DNA of 64,000 nucleotides, taken from Thalassotalea sp. G2M2-11. GTDB taxonomy: Bacteria > Pseudomonadota > Gammaproteobacteria > Enterobacterales > Alteromonadaceae. Positions 39,390 to 48,574 of this stretch are shown here, piece after piece (the stretch's first letter is position 1; every line of letters begins with the position of its first letter). The stretch spans positions 372,001 to 436,000 of the forward strand of contig NZ_JADNYL010000001.1 in NCBI RefSeq assembly GCF_017168195.1, written 5' to 3'. Under the pieces are notes generated by a model. It was not told where the DNA came from. It did not search any database and saw only the letters and a list, made by a program, of their open reading frames with translations. The position numbers and the translations under genes are program-made.

Positions 39390-42332
39390 TTAGAATGCGA
39401 AACGTGCACTCAGTTGTACGTAACGAGGAGTTTGGAACGCTAATGGGCGACCAAATGTACGACTATTAATTACACCAAAGTTTTCTTCAGCTGTCTCTTC
39501 AACACGTGTATAAGTATCAGCATTTAACACGTTAAATACGTCAATTTTAAACATCGCATCAGCACCCATAATTTCAGTGTTGTACATCATGTTTAAATCT
39601 AAACGAGCTTGCCATGGTAAACGTCCCATAGAGCCACGATTAGTTTTAGTGTATTCACACGTGCTAGTATCTGATGGATCATCACATGTTGTAAGGTAGT
39701 AACCTTCACCGTAATCTAGCTCACCAACGTTAGGATGACCTAAACCGAAGGCATTTAACGGACGACCTGATTCTAAGTTAAAGTTAAAGCCAGCAGTCAA
39801 ATCTTCAGTGATTGCATAAGTACCGTAAACTTTAAACATATGACGACGGTCATTAGGTAAGTTACCGTATGCACCATCCATTAACTCAGGGAAATCCCAG
39901 TCAGTTGTTAAACCAGCATCGTCTTGGCCGTTATCTGATTTAACCATACCTTCAGCATTACCGTAGCTATGTGACCAAGTGTAAGTCGCACTTAATGACC
40001 ATACGCCATCCCACTGCTTCTTAACATTTAAATCAACCGCGTGATATTTACGAATAGCTTCTGCATAGACTAAATCTTCAGCAGAGAATGTCATCCAGCC
40101 ATCTGCTTCGCCGTCACAATTAGTATCACCGTAAACTTCCATATCTTTACCAGGGTTACCTAGTACATATTGGTGTGGGTGATAGTCTGCGCCACAGTCA
40201 TAAGCATGATCGATGATCATATCATCAATGGCACCGTTCATTTCACGGTTAGTGTATTTAACACCGTATGACCAGTCATCGTTGAGCATGGCTTCATAAC
40301 CGATGATGATTTCATCTTGATACATAGCGTCTAAGTTTTTAGAGACGATAGAACGAGTATCAGGTACAGAACCATCAGAAATTACATCTGTTCTCCACGG
40401 TTCGCTAAGTGTCATTTGGTAAATACCGTCAACTTCTGTATAACCTTCTAAGAAATAATAACGACGAGAATCAGCTTCGTTACCAGCTAAACGTACGTTA
40501 GTATTACTTGCTACCGGTAAGAAATAACGACCTACGTTAAAGAACGCTTTTGACTCACCGTCGCCATTTACATCCCAAGTTAAACCTAAACGTGGTGCGA
40601 TCATGTCATCCATTTTCGCAAACGTTTCACCTTCACCATTTTTGTTGTCAAACATTTCACGACGTAAGCCAATGTTTGCTGTTAAGGTTTCTGAGATTGT
40701 CCAAGTATCTTCGATGTAGAATGCACCAGCTTCAGTTTCAAAACTACCACCAACAGTTCTTACACGGTCACGTACAACATCTCTGTCATCGTAGCCAAAG
40801 TCTGAACCAGGGTAAATAAACCAATAAGCACCATTAGGACCAGAATAACGTTGCTCACTGAATGAAGTGTTAGTCTCGTTATCCATACCAAAGCGAATGA
40901 TGTGATCATCTAATACCCATTCAAAGTCGACACGAAATGCTTCACGTGTATCATCACCTACTTCAACAAAATAGTCATCAAACGTACTACAACCTGTTAA
41001 ATAACGATCTGGTACTGGCTGGTCACCATCCGCACCGAAGTAAAAACGGCGATCCATTACTAGTTCACAGCTATCCGCTGTATTTGATAATGATGTACGG
41101 TTATATTCGTTTTCACCGTATAACACAGTCATCGATAAATCTTCAGTTAAATAGCCTGTGTATTTAATTGACCAGTTATCACCACCTGACAAATCATTTG
41201 TCGTAGAGGCATATTCTGCGTTGCCATTGTTATTACGATAAGTGTTAATTGCTTGAGTGTTGTCATCAGAGAAAGCTAAAAACTCTAAACGATGATCTTC
41301 TGTGATGTTCCAGTCAATTTTGGCACCCCAGAATGCATCATCCTGTTCATATTTAGATAGATCGCCATTTGATTCAAATCTATCAAATTCGCTATCGATA
41401 TTTTTTGGGTTATAAATTACATAATAGAATAATGTATCTTCTATGATAGCACCTGACGCCCATATGTTAGCTTGTGTGCTAGAGCGCGTGTCATTATCAC
41501 GATATGATAACCAAGTACCATCGTTTGCGCGTACAGAAGGAGATGTTTCACGTAAGCCTTCTGGTTGAACAAAAATGCTTGCACCAAATTCAAAATCATT
41601 CGAACCAGATTTAGTTACCGCATTGATAACACCACCTGTTGAACGACCAAACTCTGCAGAGTAACCACCAGTTTTCACTTGGAATTGGTCATAAAATTCA
41701 TATGGTACGTTTGAGAAACCTAAACCGTTACGGAAGTTAGTAACGTTAAGGCCGTTAATGTACATTTGGTTTTCAGCAACAGATGCACCACCGAATGACG
41801 CAGAAGAACCAAAACGGCTGTCACCACGAGTTGTACCTGGTGCTAATAAAGCAACAGATGTAACATCACGAGGAACAGGAATACGCTCTAATTCAACTGA
41901 GCTAATGTTTAACGCTGATTCTGAAGACGTTACGTCGATAGTAGCAATGGCAGAACCACGTACTTCGATAACTTCAGTATTATCAGAAGAAACCATGGTA
42001 ATGTTTACATTGGTGTCACCACCGATACCAACATTAACAGTACCTAATGAAACTTCACCATAACCGTTATAGTTTGATGTAACACTATAAACACCAACTG
42101 GTAAGCCACTTAAACGGAATGAACCGTCAGCGTCAGATGTTAACGTTTTGGTGAAACCTGTTTTAGTATTTCTAATTGTTACTGTTGCACCGCTGATAAC
42201 GTTACTTGTAACAGCATCGAGAACTTTACCCGATAAACCACCGTCGTTGTTACCGGCAAAAGCAGTATTTGCACTTAGGGCTAGGGCAGCAGTAACTGCA
42301 CCTGCAATAAGTGACTGTTTAATATTTTTCAT
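39390..42332 (-). CDS. TonB-dependent receptor, Oar-like (receptor 1)
   Basis: Outer-membrane active transporter, 980 aa. A signal peptide ends at about residue 26 (NTAFA). A carboxypeptidase-regulatory-like domain follows at about 32-110 (LSGKVLDAVTSNVISGATV...). The plug lies at about 120-250 (GGYSAEFGRSTGGVINAVTKSG), then a large barrel ending in aromatic phenylalanine (LSARFAF). The Oar-like group is common in Alteromonadales; peptide or protein-derived ligands are often proposed, but the substrate here is unknown. It is paralogous to receptor 2 (43870-46845) and shares leader, promoter and palindrome with it. Confidence 0.9.
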   Translation of the reverse strand: MKNIKQSLIAGAVTAALALSANTAFAGNNDGGLSGKVLDAVTSNVISGATVTIRNTKTGFTKTLTSDADGSFRLSGLPVGVYSVTSNYNGYGEVSLGTVNVGIGGDTNVNITMVSSDNTEVIEVRGSAIATIDVTSSESALNISSVELERIPVPRDVTSVALLAPGTTRGDSRFGSSASFGGASVAENQMYINGLNVTNFRNGLGFSNVPYEFYDQFQVKTGGYSAEFGRSTGGVINAVTKSGSNDFEFGASIFVQPEGLRETSPSVRANDGTWLSYRDNDTRSSTQANIWASGAIIEDTLFYYVIYNPKNIDSEFDRFESNGDLSKYEQDDAFWGAKIDWNITEDHRLEFLAFSDDNTQAINTYRNNNGNAEYASTTNDLSGGDNWSIKYTGYLTEDLSMTVLYGENEYNRTSLSNTADSCELVMDRRFYFGADGDQPVPDRYLTGCSTFDDYFVEVGDDTREAFRVDFEWVLDDHIIRFGMDNETNTSFSEQRYSGPNGAYWFIYPGSDFGYDDRDVVRDRVRTVGGSFETEAGAFYIEDTWTISETLTANIGLRREMFDNKNGEGETFAKMDDMIAPRLGLTWDVNGDGESKAFFNVGRYFLPVASNTNVRLAGNEADSRRYYFLEGYTEVDGIYQMTLSEPWRTDVISDGSVPDTRSIVSKNLDAMYQDEIIIGYEAMLNDDWSYGVKYTNREMNGAIDDMIIDHAYDCGADYHPHQYVLGNPGKDMEVYGDTNCDGEADGWMTFSAEDLVYAEAIRKYHAVDLNVKKQWDGVWSLSATYTWSHSYGNAEGMVKSDNGQDDAGLTTDWDFPELMDGAYGNLPNDRRHMFKVYGTYAITEDLTAGFNFNLESGRPLNAFGLGHPNVGELDYGEGYYLTTCDDPSDTSTCEYTKTNRGSMGRLPWQARLDLNMMYNTEIMGADAMFKIDVFNVLNADTYTRVEETAEENFGVINSRTFGRPLAFQTPRYVQLSARFAF

Positions 42333-42391
42333 ATTTATTTCTCTCTGGACTTACGTTTATTGTTTTTTTCATTCATACAATGTGTGTAAAA

Positions 42392-42410
42392 ATGTTACAA
42401 AAAGTAACAT
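42392..42410. promoter_or_regulatory. Palindromic operator of receptor 1
   Basis: ATGTTAC-AAAAA-GTAACAT, a perfect 7-bp inverted repeat with a 5-nt spacer, 60 nt before the receptor ATG and just after the predicted -10. A near-copy lies before receptor 2 (43785-43802). The position over the start point suggests a repressor site. The rest of the 314-nt gap (42333-42646) shows only the promoter. Confidence 0.6.
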
Positions 42411-42416
42411 CACACT

Positions 42417-42445
42417 GATTTTGCATAGTTTGAAAATATTTTCAA
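42417..42445 (-). promoter_or_regulatory. Predicted promoter of receptor 1
   Basis: On the minus strand TTGAAA (42445 to 42440), 17 nt, AAAATC (42422 to 42417). The -10 is weak, but the whole segment aligns with the upstream region of receptor 2, and the operator follows 6 nt later. Confidence 0.45.
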
Positions 42446-42646
42446 GTTATTTCATTACAATTTTTTGATCTGCAGGGCTTACCAATAAAGGGGGGAACTA
42501 TTGTATGACATAGCCATCAGGCAGCATTCTTATTGGTGTTGATAGCTGGAAAGTAATGTTTGCAGTACGGGAAAAATAGCAATGAATGGGCTAAACAACA
42601 TATTGATACATTTACGAACATTATGTTGTTTAGTCGTAGTTTCTAC

Positions 42647-43051
42647 TTAAGGTGTGTTAATTGAAAAATCATGGCTGATGTTGACGGCTTTGTTAAGCAT
42701 CAGTGCCACCGAGCAGTATTTGTCAGCAGATAATGCAACCGCCCTTGCTACATGTTTTTCTGAGACATTTTCACCAGTGATGACAAAGTGTAAATGTATA
42801 TCGGAAAATAGTTTAGGTACAGTGTCCACACGAGTTCCAGAAATCTCTACAGTACAACCAGTAATGTTTTGTCGTGCTTTTTGTAAGATGCTAACAACAT
42901 CTACCGATGAGCAGCCACCAAGTGAAATCAATATATTCTCTAGTGGGCTAGGTGCAAGTTTACCAGCATTAGCATCTAACACTACGGTATGCCCGCTCTC
43001 TGAAATACCTGCGAACATCTCTTCGCCGATCCATTTAACTTGTGATTTCAT
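42647..43051 (-). CDS. yhfA: OsmC/Ohr family protein, YhfA-type
   Basis: OsmC-like protein, 134 aa, exactly the E. coli YhfA length and similar throughout (VKWIGEEMFAG, APSPLENILISLGGCSSVDVVSILQKAR, SADKYCSVALMLNKAV). The two conserved cysteines (GGCSS and KYCSV) are the redox pair typical of the fold. OsmC/Ohr relatives reduce peroxides, but the activity of YhfA itself is not established. It overlaps no gene; a short gap separates it from the small gene upstream at 43115-43468. Confidence 0.85.
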   Translation of the reverse strand: MKSQVKWIGEEMFAGISESGHTVVLDANAGKLAPSPLENILISLGGCSSVDVVSILQKARQNITGCTVEISGTRVDTVPKLFSDIHLHFVITGENVSEKHVARAVALSADKYCSVALMLNKAVNISHDFSINTP

Positions 43052-43114
43052 ATTTTCCTCAAAGCAAAAAGGAGGATAATAACTGACTAAAGTGGAGAAG
43101 ACTAGTGAGTGAGG

Positions 43115-43468
43115 TTAGCTGAGGACACCTGAATGTATTTCGGTATCAAACAAGTTTTTAATTAATAAGGTAAACTCTTTAATAAAGGCTTTTTGTTCGG
43201 TGGTTGCGGGATTATTGATAACGCCTGAAAGGATTTCTTCAAGATCAGATACCATGGCATCTACTTCACGAATTATAGTGTTGCGCTGGTTAAAGCTAAG
43301 TTGTTCATTTTGGCTACAGACGATAATAACTTGTTCTGTTAATTCTTGTTCAATGACTTCCATTACCGTTACGTTATCGCTGGCTTGAGCCGCTTTATTT
43401 TCAAACAAGCTTAAATGTTCGGTTAAGTATTCAATGATATGAACATAACCCTCGGTGTCGGTAACCAT
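43115..43468 (-). CDS. Small conserved hypothetical protein (possibly DUF3802)
   Basis: 117 aa, mostly helical and acidic, with no signal peptide or membrane segment. It begins MVTDTEGYVHIIEYLTEHL. It resembles the DUF3802-type proteins I recall from Vibrio and Shewanella, but this is from memory and uncertain. It lies 63 nt upstream of yhfA on the same strand and may be cotranscribed with it. Function unknown. Confidence 0.7.
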   Translation of the reverse strand: MVTDTEGYVHIIEYLTEHLSLFENKAAQASDNVTVMEVIEQELTEQVIIVCSQNEQLSFNQRNTIIREVDAMVSDLEEILSGVINNPATTEQKAFIKEFTLLIKNLFDTEIHSGVLS

Positions 43469-43748
43469 AGTAAACCTTTAGTTATTGCTGTTCATTTAAT
43501 ACTACTCTCTCTTTGTAAAAACAATCAAGTTTTGTCTAATAAAATAAGCTCGGGGATATGGGTAAAACAAGAAGGGTGAATGAATGGCTGTAGGTATATT
43601 GTCGTACATTGTGTGTCTATTTGTAACCAAATGTGTGTAAAAAAATGCGTACAAAAGAGTGTTTTCTTTTGTTAAGTTGTTGATTTAAAGGTGATTGTTT
43701 GTGCTGCTTGTTAGTGCTTAATATGTTTCTCAGATCATGTAACTTCAC

Positions 43749-43777
43749 TTGATAATATTTCAAAATGAGGCAGAATC
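43749..43777 (+). promoter_or_regulatory. Predicted promoter of receptor 2
   Basis: TTGATA (43749-43754), 17 nt, AGAATC (43772-43777). It aligns with the receptor 1 promoter, including the bases between the boxes. It lies in the 401-nt gap 43469-43869; the left half of the gap shows nothing clear. Confidence 0.45.
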
Positions 43778-43784
43778 AACGACA

Positions 43785-43802
43785 TGTTACTTTTTAGTAA
43801 CA
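43785..43802. promoter_or_regulatory. Palindromic operator of receptor 2
   Basis: TGTTAC-TTTTTA-GTAACA, an inverted repeat starting 8 nt after the -10 and 67 nt before the ATG. Compared with the receptor 1 site it has one extra A in the spacer. The shared 5' leader TAAGTCCAGAGAGAAA (before both ATGs) further ties the two genes. Confidence 0.6.
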
Positions 43803-43869
43803 ATTGTGCACGAATCTATTTCAACACAATAAAAAAATAAAACACTATAAGTCCAGAGAGAAACACAAT

Positions 43870-46845
43870 ATGAGAAATAATATTTCTAGATCGTTTAAGC
43901 GCTCAGTTACAGCTGCTGCTGTAGCAATGTCGCTTGGTGTTGCTATGCCTGCAATGGCAAATGAAGGTAACATCGCTGGTAAATCAATTACGACAGAAGG
44001 CCAAGCGTTATCAGGCGTTTCTGTTACAATTAAAAACTTAACCACGGGCTTGACTCGTACTGTATTATCTGATGCTCAAGGTAACTACCGTTTTCCTTTA
44101 TTGCCGGCTGGTGAATACTCATTAGAAGCGAAAAAAGACGGCTTTACCGTATTAAAGCAAGATAGCTTAAGAGTTGGAGCTATCGGTTCAACGAATGTGA
44201 ATTTGGCATTAGAAAGTGGCGATATTGAACGTATTACTGTTACTGGTGCTATGATCTCTGCTATCGATGTTAGCTCAAGTGAATCACAATTAGTCGTTGA
44301 TGTTGCTGACTTAGAGAAAATCCCAGTTCCTCGTGACATTACATCTGTTGCAATGTTAGCACCAGGTACCGTTGAAGGTGACTCTGATTTTGGTAATCTT
44401 GCATCTTTCGGCGGTTCATCAGTTGGTGAAAACGTTTATTATGTAAATGGAATTAACACTACTAACTTCCGTAATGGTTTAGGTGGCTCTGAACTACCAT
44501 TTGAAATGTATAAGACATTTGAAGTTAAAACAGGTGGTTATTCTGCTGAGTTCGGTCGTTCAACTGGTGGTGTTGTAAACATTGTTACCAAGAGCGGCTC
44601 AAATGAATTCAAATGGGGTGCAAGTGCCTACTTTGAACCAGCATCATTAAGAGAAGAGTCTCCTGATGTAAAACGTACAGATCCAGATAATATCGAAGAA
44701 GCTGGTTCTGAGTACTATGTTGTTAATAACAGAGACAACGTTGGTGAAACCAACTATAACCTTTGGGCTAGCGGCGCACTAATTGAAGATAAGTTATTCT
44801 TCTTTGGTATCCTTAACCAACAACAACGCGATAGCGACTATGCATCTAGCAGTGCTATCTTTGATCGTGAAGCTAACGATACTTTATATGCGTTGAAACT
44901 TGATTGGTATATCACCGATGATCATATCTTAGAGTTTACTGGTTGGGACAACAGTTCTGATTTAGACAGCACTAAAAACCTTTACAACCCAGATACGAAT
45001 ACTACCGGTGAGCACTATGGTGACTACACCCTAGAGCGCGGTGGTAAAACTTGGGGTCTTAAGTACACCGGTATTATTACAGATGACTTAACTATTAGTG
45101 CCCAATACTCAATTAACAAAGCGAGCTATAGTAATTTAAACGCAGGTAGTAACCCTGTTGGTGACAAACCAGTAGTTTATGAACGCTTTTCAGGTCGTGA
45201 ATTTGGTGGTTTTGGATTGTTCACTCCATCGGTTCAAAATGATGAGCGTAAAGCATTTCGTTTTGACGTAGATTGGTATGTTCATGATGATCACACTTTG
45301 CGTTTTGGTATTGATTCAGAAGATTTATCTGCAACTGAGAATACTCAACGTGCAGGCGGTGTAGCATGGCGTTATGAAGATTGTGACTCTGACTTGCTAG
45401 CTCAAGGCCAATTAGACTGTGACTCTGTACGTAAAGAAATTTATAGAAACCAAGGTGATTTTGAAACTAAGTCTTCAGCTTTCTATATTGAAGACAAATG
45501 GCAAGTTACTGAGAACTTAGTAGCACGTATTGGTTTACGTAATGAAACGTTTGAAAACTACAACAAAGCGGGTGACAAATTTGTTGATGTTTCTGACCAA
45601 TGGGCTCCTCGTCTAGGTTTAAGCTGGGATGTTAAAGGCGATGGTGAAAGTAAAGTCTTTGCCAACTATGGCCGTTACTTCTTACCTGTTGCAACGAATA
45701 CAAACGTGCGTTTAGCGGGTGATGAAACTTATACGCGTCAATATTTTGATGTTGAAAGTATCAATGCTGACTTTACTCCTAACTTGGTTCCAGGTTCAGG
45801 TGGTAGTGTTTCTGTTTATGGTGACGGTACCTTAAAAAATACTGCTGAGACTGTTAATGCAGACTTAGATCCTATGTATCAAGATGAATACATTATTGGT
45901 TACCAACAAGTCATCGATGATTCTTGGAGCTTTGGCGTTAAGGCCACTTATCGTGACTTAGGTAGCTCATTAGAAGATATCGCGATTGATGCTGGCTTTG
46001 ATGCTATGTTAGATGGCGGTTGTACTATGTGTGCATCAGGTTTCCATTATTATGTATTAACTAATCCAGGTGAAGATGTGACTATCACTACTGATCCTGA
46101 TGGTGACGATGGCCCATTAGAATATAAAGAATATACTATCAGTGCAGATCAATTAGGCTATCCTAAAGCAGAGCGTTCTTATGCTTCTGTAGATGTTACT
46201 GTAGATCGTCAATGGGACGACCAATGGATGATGTCTTTCACTTATACTTGGGCACACAGCTGGGGTAATAACGAAGGTTTTGTTCGTTCGGATAACGACC
46301 AAGATGATTCAGGTTTAACGACTAACTTTGACCAACCGGGTTTAACTGATGGTGCAAACGGTAACTTACCTAATGACCGTAGACACCAAGTTAAGTGGAA
46401 TGCTGCATACAATGTAATGGAAAACTTTAACATTGGTGCAAACTTCCGTTGGACTCAAGGTCGCCCACTTAACTCGTTTGGTTATCACCCTACAGATGTA
46501 TTCGCGTCTTTGTATGATGCGGCATCGTTTGTTAAAGATGGTCAGCTAGTAAAACGTGGTTCGGAAGGTCGTACGCCTAATACATGGAACTTAGATTTAT
46601 CTGCTACCTATGACTGGTATTATGATGACAGTAAAATAACATTCCGTGCAGACGTATTTAATGTCTTCAACAATGATAAAGCGACTCAATTCAATGAAGA
46701 AAATGAGCGTTTTTCTCACTATGATGGACATCCAACCAGCCCATTTGGTGTTATTGCTCGCGGCGAGCACAACCCAACTTATGGTTTGCCAACATCATTC
46801 CAAACGCCACGTTATGTTCGTTTCAGTGTATCAGCTGAATTCTAA
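43870..46845 (+). CDS. TonB-dependent receptor, Oar-like (receptor 2)
   Basis: Outer-membrane receptor, 991 aa from the ATG at 43870; the frame is open upstream, but this start gives a proper signal peptide (ending PAMA before NEGN). A regulatory-like domain lies at about 30-105, the plug at about 120-245 (GGYSAEFGRSTGGVVNIVTK), and the barrel ends SVSAEF. It is paralogous to receptor 1 along its whole length, with different extracellular loops, so the two may take related ligands. It ends at a strong terminator, followed by a convergent sulfotransferase gene. Confidence 0.9.
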   Translation: MRNNISRSFKRSVTAAAVAMSLGVAMPAMANEGNIAGKSITTEGQALSGVSVTIKNLTTGLTRTVLSDAQGNYRFPLLPAGEYSLEAKKDGFTVLKQDSLRVGAIGSTNVNLALESGDIERITVTGAMISAIDVSSSESQLVVDVADLEKIPVPRDITSVAMLAPGTVEGDSDFGNLASFGGSSVGENVYYVNGINTTNFRNGLGGSELPFEMYKTFEVKTGGYSAEFGRSTGGVVNIVTKSGSNEFKWGASAYFEPASLREESPDVKRTDPDNIEEAGSEYYVVNNRDNVGETNYNLWASGALIEDKLFFFGILNQQQRDSDYASSSAIFDREANDTLYALKLDWYITDDHILEFTGWDNSSDLDSTKNLYNPDTNTTGEHYGDYTLERGGKTWGLKYTGIITDDLTISAQYSINKASYSNLNAGSNPVGDKPVVYERFSGREFGGFGLFTPSVQNDERKAFRFDVDWYVHDDHTLRFGIDSEDLSATENTQRAGGVAWRYEDCDSDLLAQGQLDCDSVRKEIYRNQGDFETKSSAFYIEDKWQVTENLVARIGLRNETFENYNKAGDKFVDVSDQWAPRLGLSWDVKGDGESKVFANYGRYFLPVATNTNVRLAGDETYTRQYFDVESINADFTPNLVPGSGGSVSVYGDGTLKNTAETVNADLDPMYQDEYIIGYQQVIDDSWSFGVKATYRDLGSSLEDIAIDAGFDAMLDGGCTMCASGFHYYVLTNPGEDVTITTDPDGDDGPLEYKEYTISADQLGYPKAERSYASVDVTVDRQWDDQWMMSFTYTWAHSWGNNEGFVRSDNDQDDSGLTTNFDQPGLTDGANGNLPNDRRHQVKWNAAYNVMENFNIGANFRWTQGRPLNSFGYHPTDVFASLYDAASFVKDGQLVKRGSEGRTPNTWNLDLSATYDWYYDDSKITFRADVFNVFNNDKATQFNEENERFSHYDGHPTSPFGVIARGEHNPTYGLPTSFQTPRYVRFSVSAEF

Positions 46846-46870
46846 TATAGTGTAGCTAATAACGTAGATA

Positions 46871-46904
46871 AAAAGCCTTAGCATTTTAGCTAAGGCTTTT
46901 TTTT
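46871..46904 (+). terminator. Terminator of receptor 2
   Basis: AAAAGCCTTAGC (46871-46882), 6-nt loop, GCTAAGGCTTTT (46889-46900), then TTTT. The A-rich left side lets it serve the convergent gene too. Confidence 0.85.
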
Positions 46905-47035
46905 GTCCAATAGATGCAAATGATTAAAACATTTATCATTAGTTAGTTGTTTTATAACTAGGTAAATGCCTGATTTATCGACCTTAATCAAGTTGAAAGC
47001 AGAAGATAACCCGCACTAGGGTGAGACAATATTCA

Positions 47036-48460
47036 TTAATTGAAGAACTTTGCTTTGATAAATGCTGAGCAATTGAGTGAATGCGGATTTAATGCTTGCC
47101 GAACTTGCCCAACACTGGCTGTTTGTACTGGCTGGTCATTTTGATAAAAAGTTAACATTTCTGGGGTAAATTCGGTTGTTAATTGAGCACAGCATTGCTT
47201 AATCGTAGCTTCAGGTTTTTGTACAAGTTCTTCATAACTGATCTGTAGTATTTTATCAGCAAATAGCGATTGCCAATGAGCCATGAGTCTTGCTTCACCA
47301 TTAATAAAGGTTTTGATGTTTGAAATGTCAAAGCTCCAAGGTAACCCTTGACTAAAGAAAGTTCTAAAACATGACCAAGCTGTTGTGTTAGGGTCTCGGG
47401 TAATATTAATAAATGTCGCGTTAGGGTATAGCTGCATCAACAAACCAAGGTGATGATTAATATTCAATGATTTGTCTATTATATAAGGGCTGCCATCGGT
47501 TCGTTGAGCCATCAATTGGCTGTATTCGCTTTGCAGTGTTGTCAGTATCTCTTTAGCATTTGTATGGTTAGCTAAATTATTTATTGTTTGTTGTCCTATC
47601 TGTGCGATAGCAAGTGCTAAGCTATTTGACTCACCAGCACTAACAATTGAAGGATGGGACGATAATACCTGTTGTAATAAGGTTGTACCTGTTCTGGGTA
47701 ACCCTATAATAAAAACAAACTTCTCTGACGATTTTGGCGTTAATTTCGCAATCTTTTGAAAGTACTCTTGATTTTGATGCCTAATGATCTCATTTATTTG
47801 ATGTTGATATTCAATATCATTAAATGGATATTTTGCCTTCATTAACTGGCAACCAATTGAGAACTTTGCAAAGGCTTGCTCTTCTTTATCCACATCTAAT
47901 AACGCTTTACCATAGGCAAACCAATAGGGAATTTGATTTTGTAAATCATTGCCTTGACGCATCTTAACTTCTAATGCTTGTAAGCTTTTAAACTCTTTGT
48001 CTTCGATAGTAAATTTTTTTAACGCTGATAATGTTAGCCAGGAGATCCCTAATAAAGGATTTTGTGACAGCGCTAACCTCAAATGTTTCAGCGACAACTC
48101 AATTTGACCTACTTGGCTGTATGCCGTGCCTAAAAAGTGATTAGCTGCTATTGAGTAATGTTGCGTTGCAGATGATTCCATCAAAGCAATCGCTTGATGT
48201 ATTTTACCTGCTTCAGCATAAATCCCAGCTACTTGTAATCGTCGATTATCTTCATTAGGAGCAACATTTAGGTAGAATTGAGCACAGCGGATTGATAAAT
48301 TTATTTCACCAACTGATAATGCAATACGAGTTAATCCACCCCAAAGATTACCCAGATCAGCTTGTGCTTCTATTAACTGAGTCAAATTTTCAATAGCTGT
48401 GGCTTTGTTATTTTTTTTGATATTGGCTAATACTTGATTAGCTAAAGTTTTGTGATCCAA
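47036..48460 (-). CDS. TPR-containing sulfotransferase family protein
   Basis: 474 aa in two parts. Residues about 1-220 are TPR-like helical repeats (AGKIHQAIALMESSA, GQIELSLKHLRLALSQNP). Residues about 245-450 are a sulfotransferase domain with the PAPS 5'-phosphosulfate loop GLPRTGTTLLQQVL and the 3'-phosphate motif TRDPNTTAWSCFR. It is predicted to transfer sulfate to a protein, peptide or sugar; the acceptor is unknown. There is no signal peptide. The start is TTG with AGGT 8 nt upstream, and a stop lies in frame just above. It is placed next to an Oar-like receptor. Confidence 0.85.
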   Translation of the reverse strand: MDHKTLANQVLANIKKNNKATAIENLTQLIEAQADLGNLWGGLTRIALSVGEINLSIRCAQFYLNVAPNEDNRRLQVAGIYAEAGKIHQAIALMESSATQHYSIAANHFLGTAYSQVGQIELSLKHLRLALSQNPLLGISWLTLSALKKFTIEDKEFKSLQALEVKMRQGNDLQNQIPYWFAYGKALLDVDKEEQAFAKFSIGCQLMKAKYPFNDIEYQHQINEIIRHQNQEYFQKIAKLTPKSSEKFVFIIGLPRTGTTLLQQVLSSHPSIVSAGESNSLALAIAQIGQQTINNLANHTNAKEILTTLQSEYSQLMAQRTDGSPYIIDKSLNINHHLGLLMQLYPNATFINITRDPNTTAWSCFRTFFSQGLPWSFDISNIKTFINGEARLMAHWQSLFADKILQISYEELVQKPEATIKQCCAQLTTEFTPEMLTFYQNDQPVQTASVGQVRQALNPHSLNCSAFIKAKFFN

Positions 48461-48529
48461 AAGAATGACCTAACGTTATTTGTTTACTTTTCAACGTTAT
48501 AATTTAACCTTTAACGGACAATAATCATA

Positions 48530-48558
48530 GCTCCGCCATGAAACTTGTTGGGCGGAGC
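48530..48558 (-). terminator. Hairpin after hslO
   Basis: GCTCCGCC (48530-48537) pairs with GGCGGAGC (48551-48558), a perfect 8-bp GC-rich stem 17 nt after the hslO stop on the minus strand. No T-run follows, so it may be a weak terminator or an mRNA end-protecting hairpin. Confidence 0.45.
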
Positions 48559-48574
48559 AGATATAGCAGCTATA

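Noticed and set aside
42654-43079. 141-codon plus-strand frame antisense to yhfA
   Set aside because: The opposite strand encodes a clear full-length YhfA; the antisense frame has no recognisable features.
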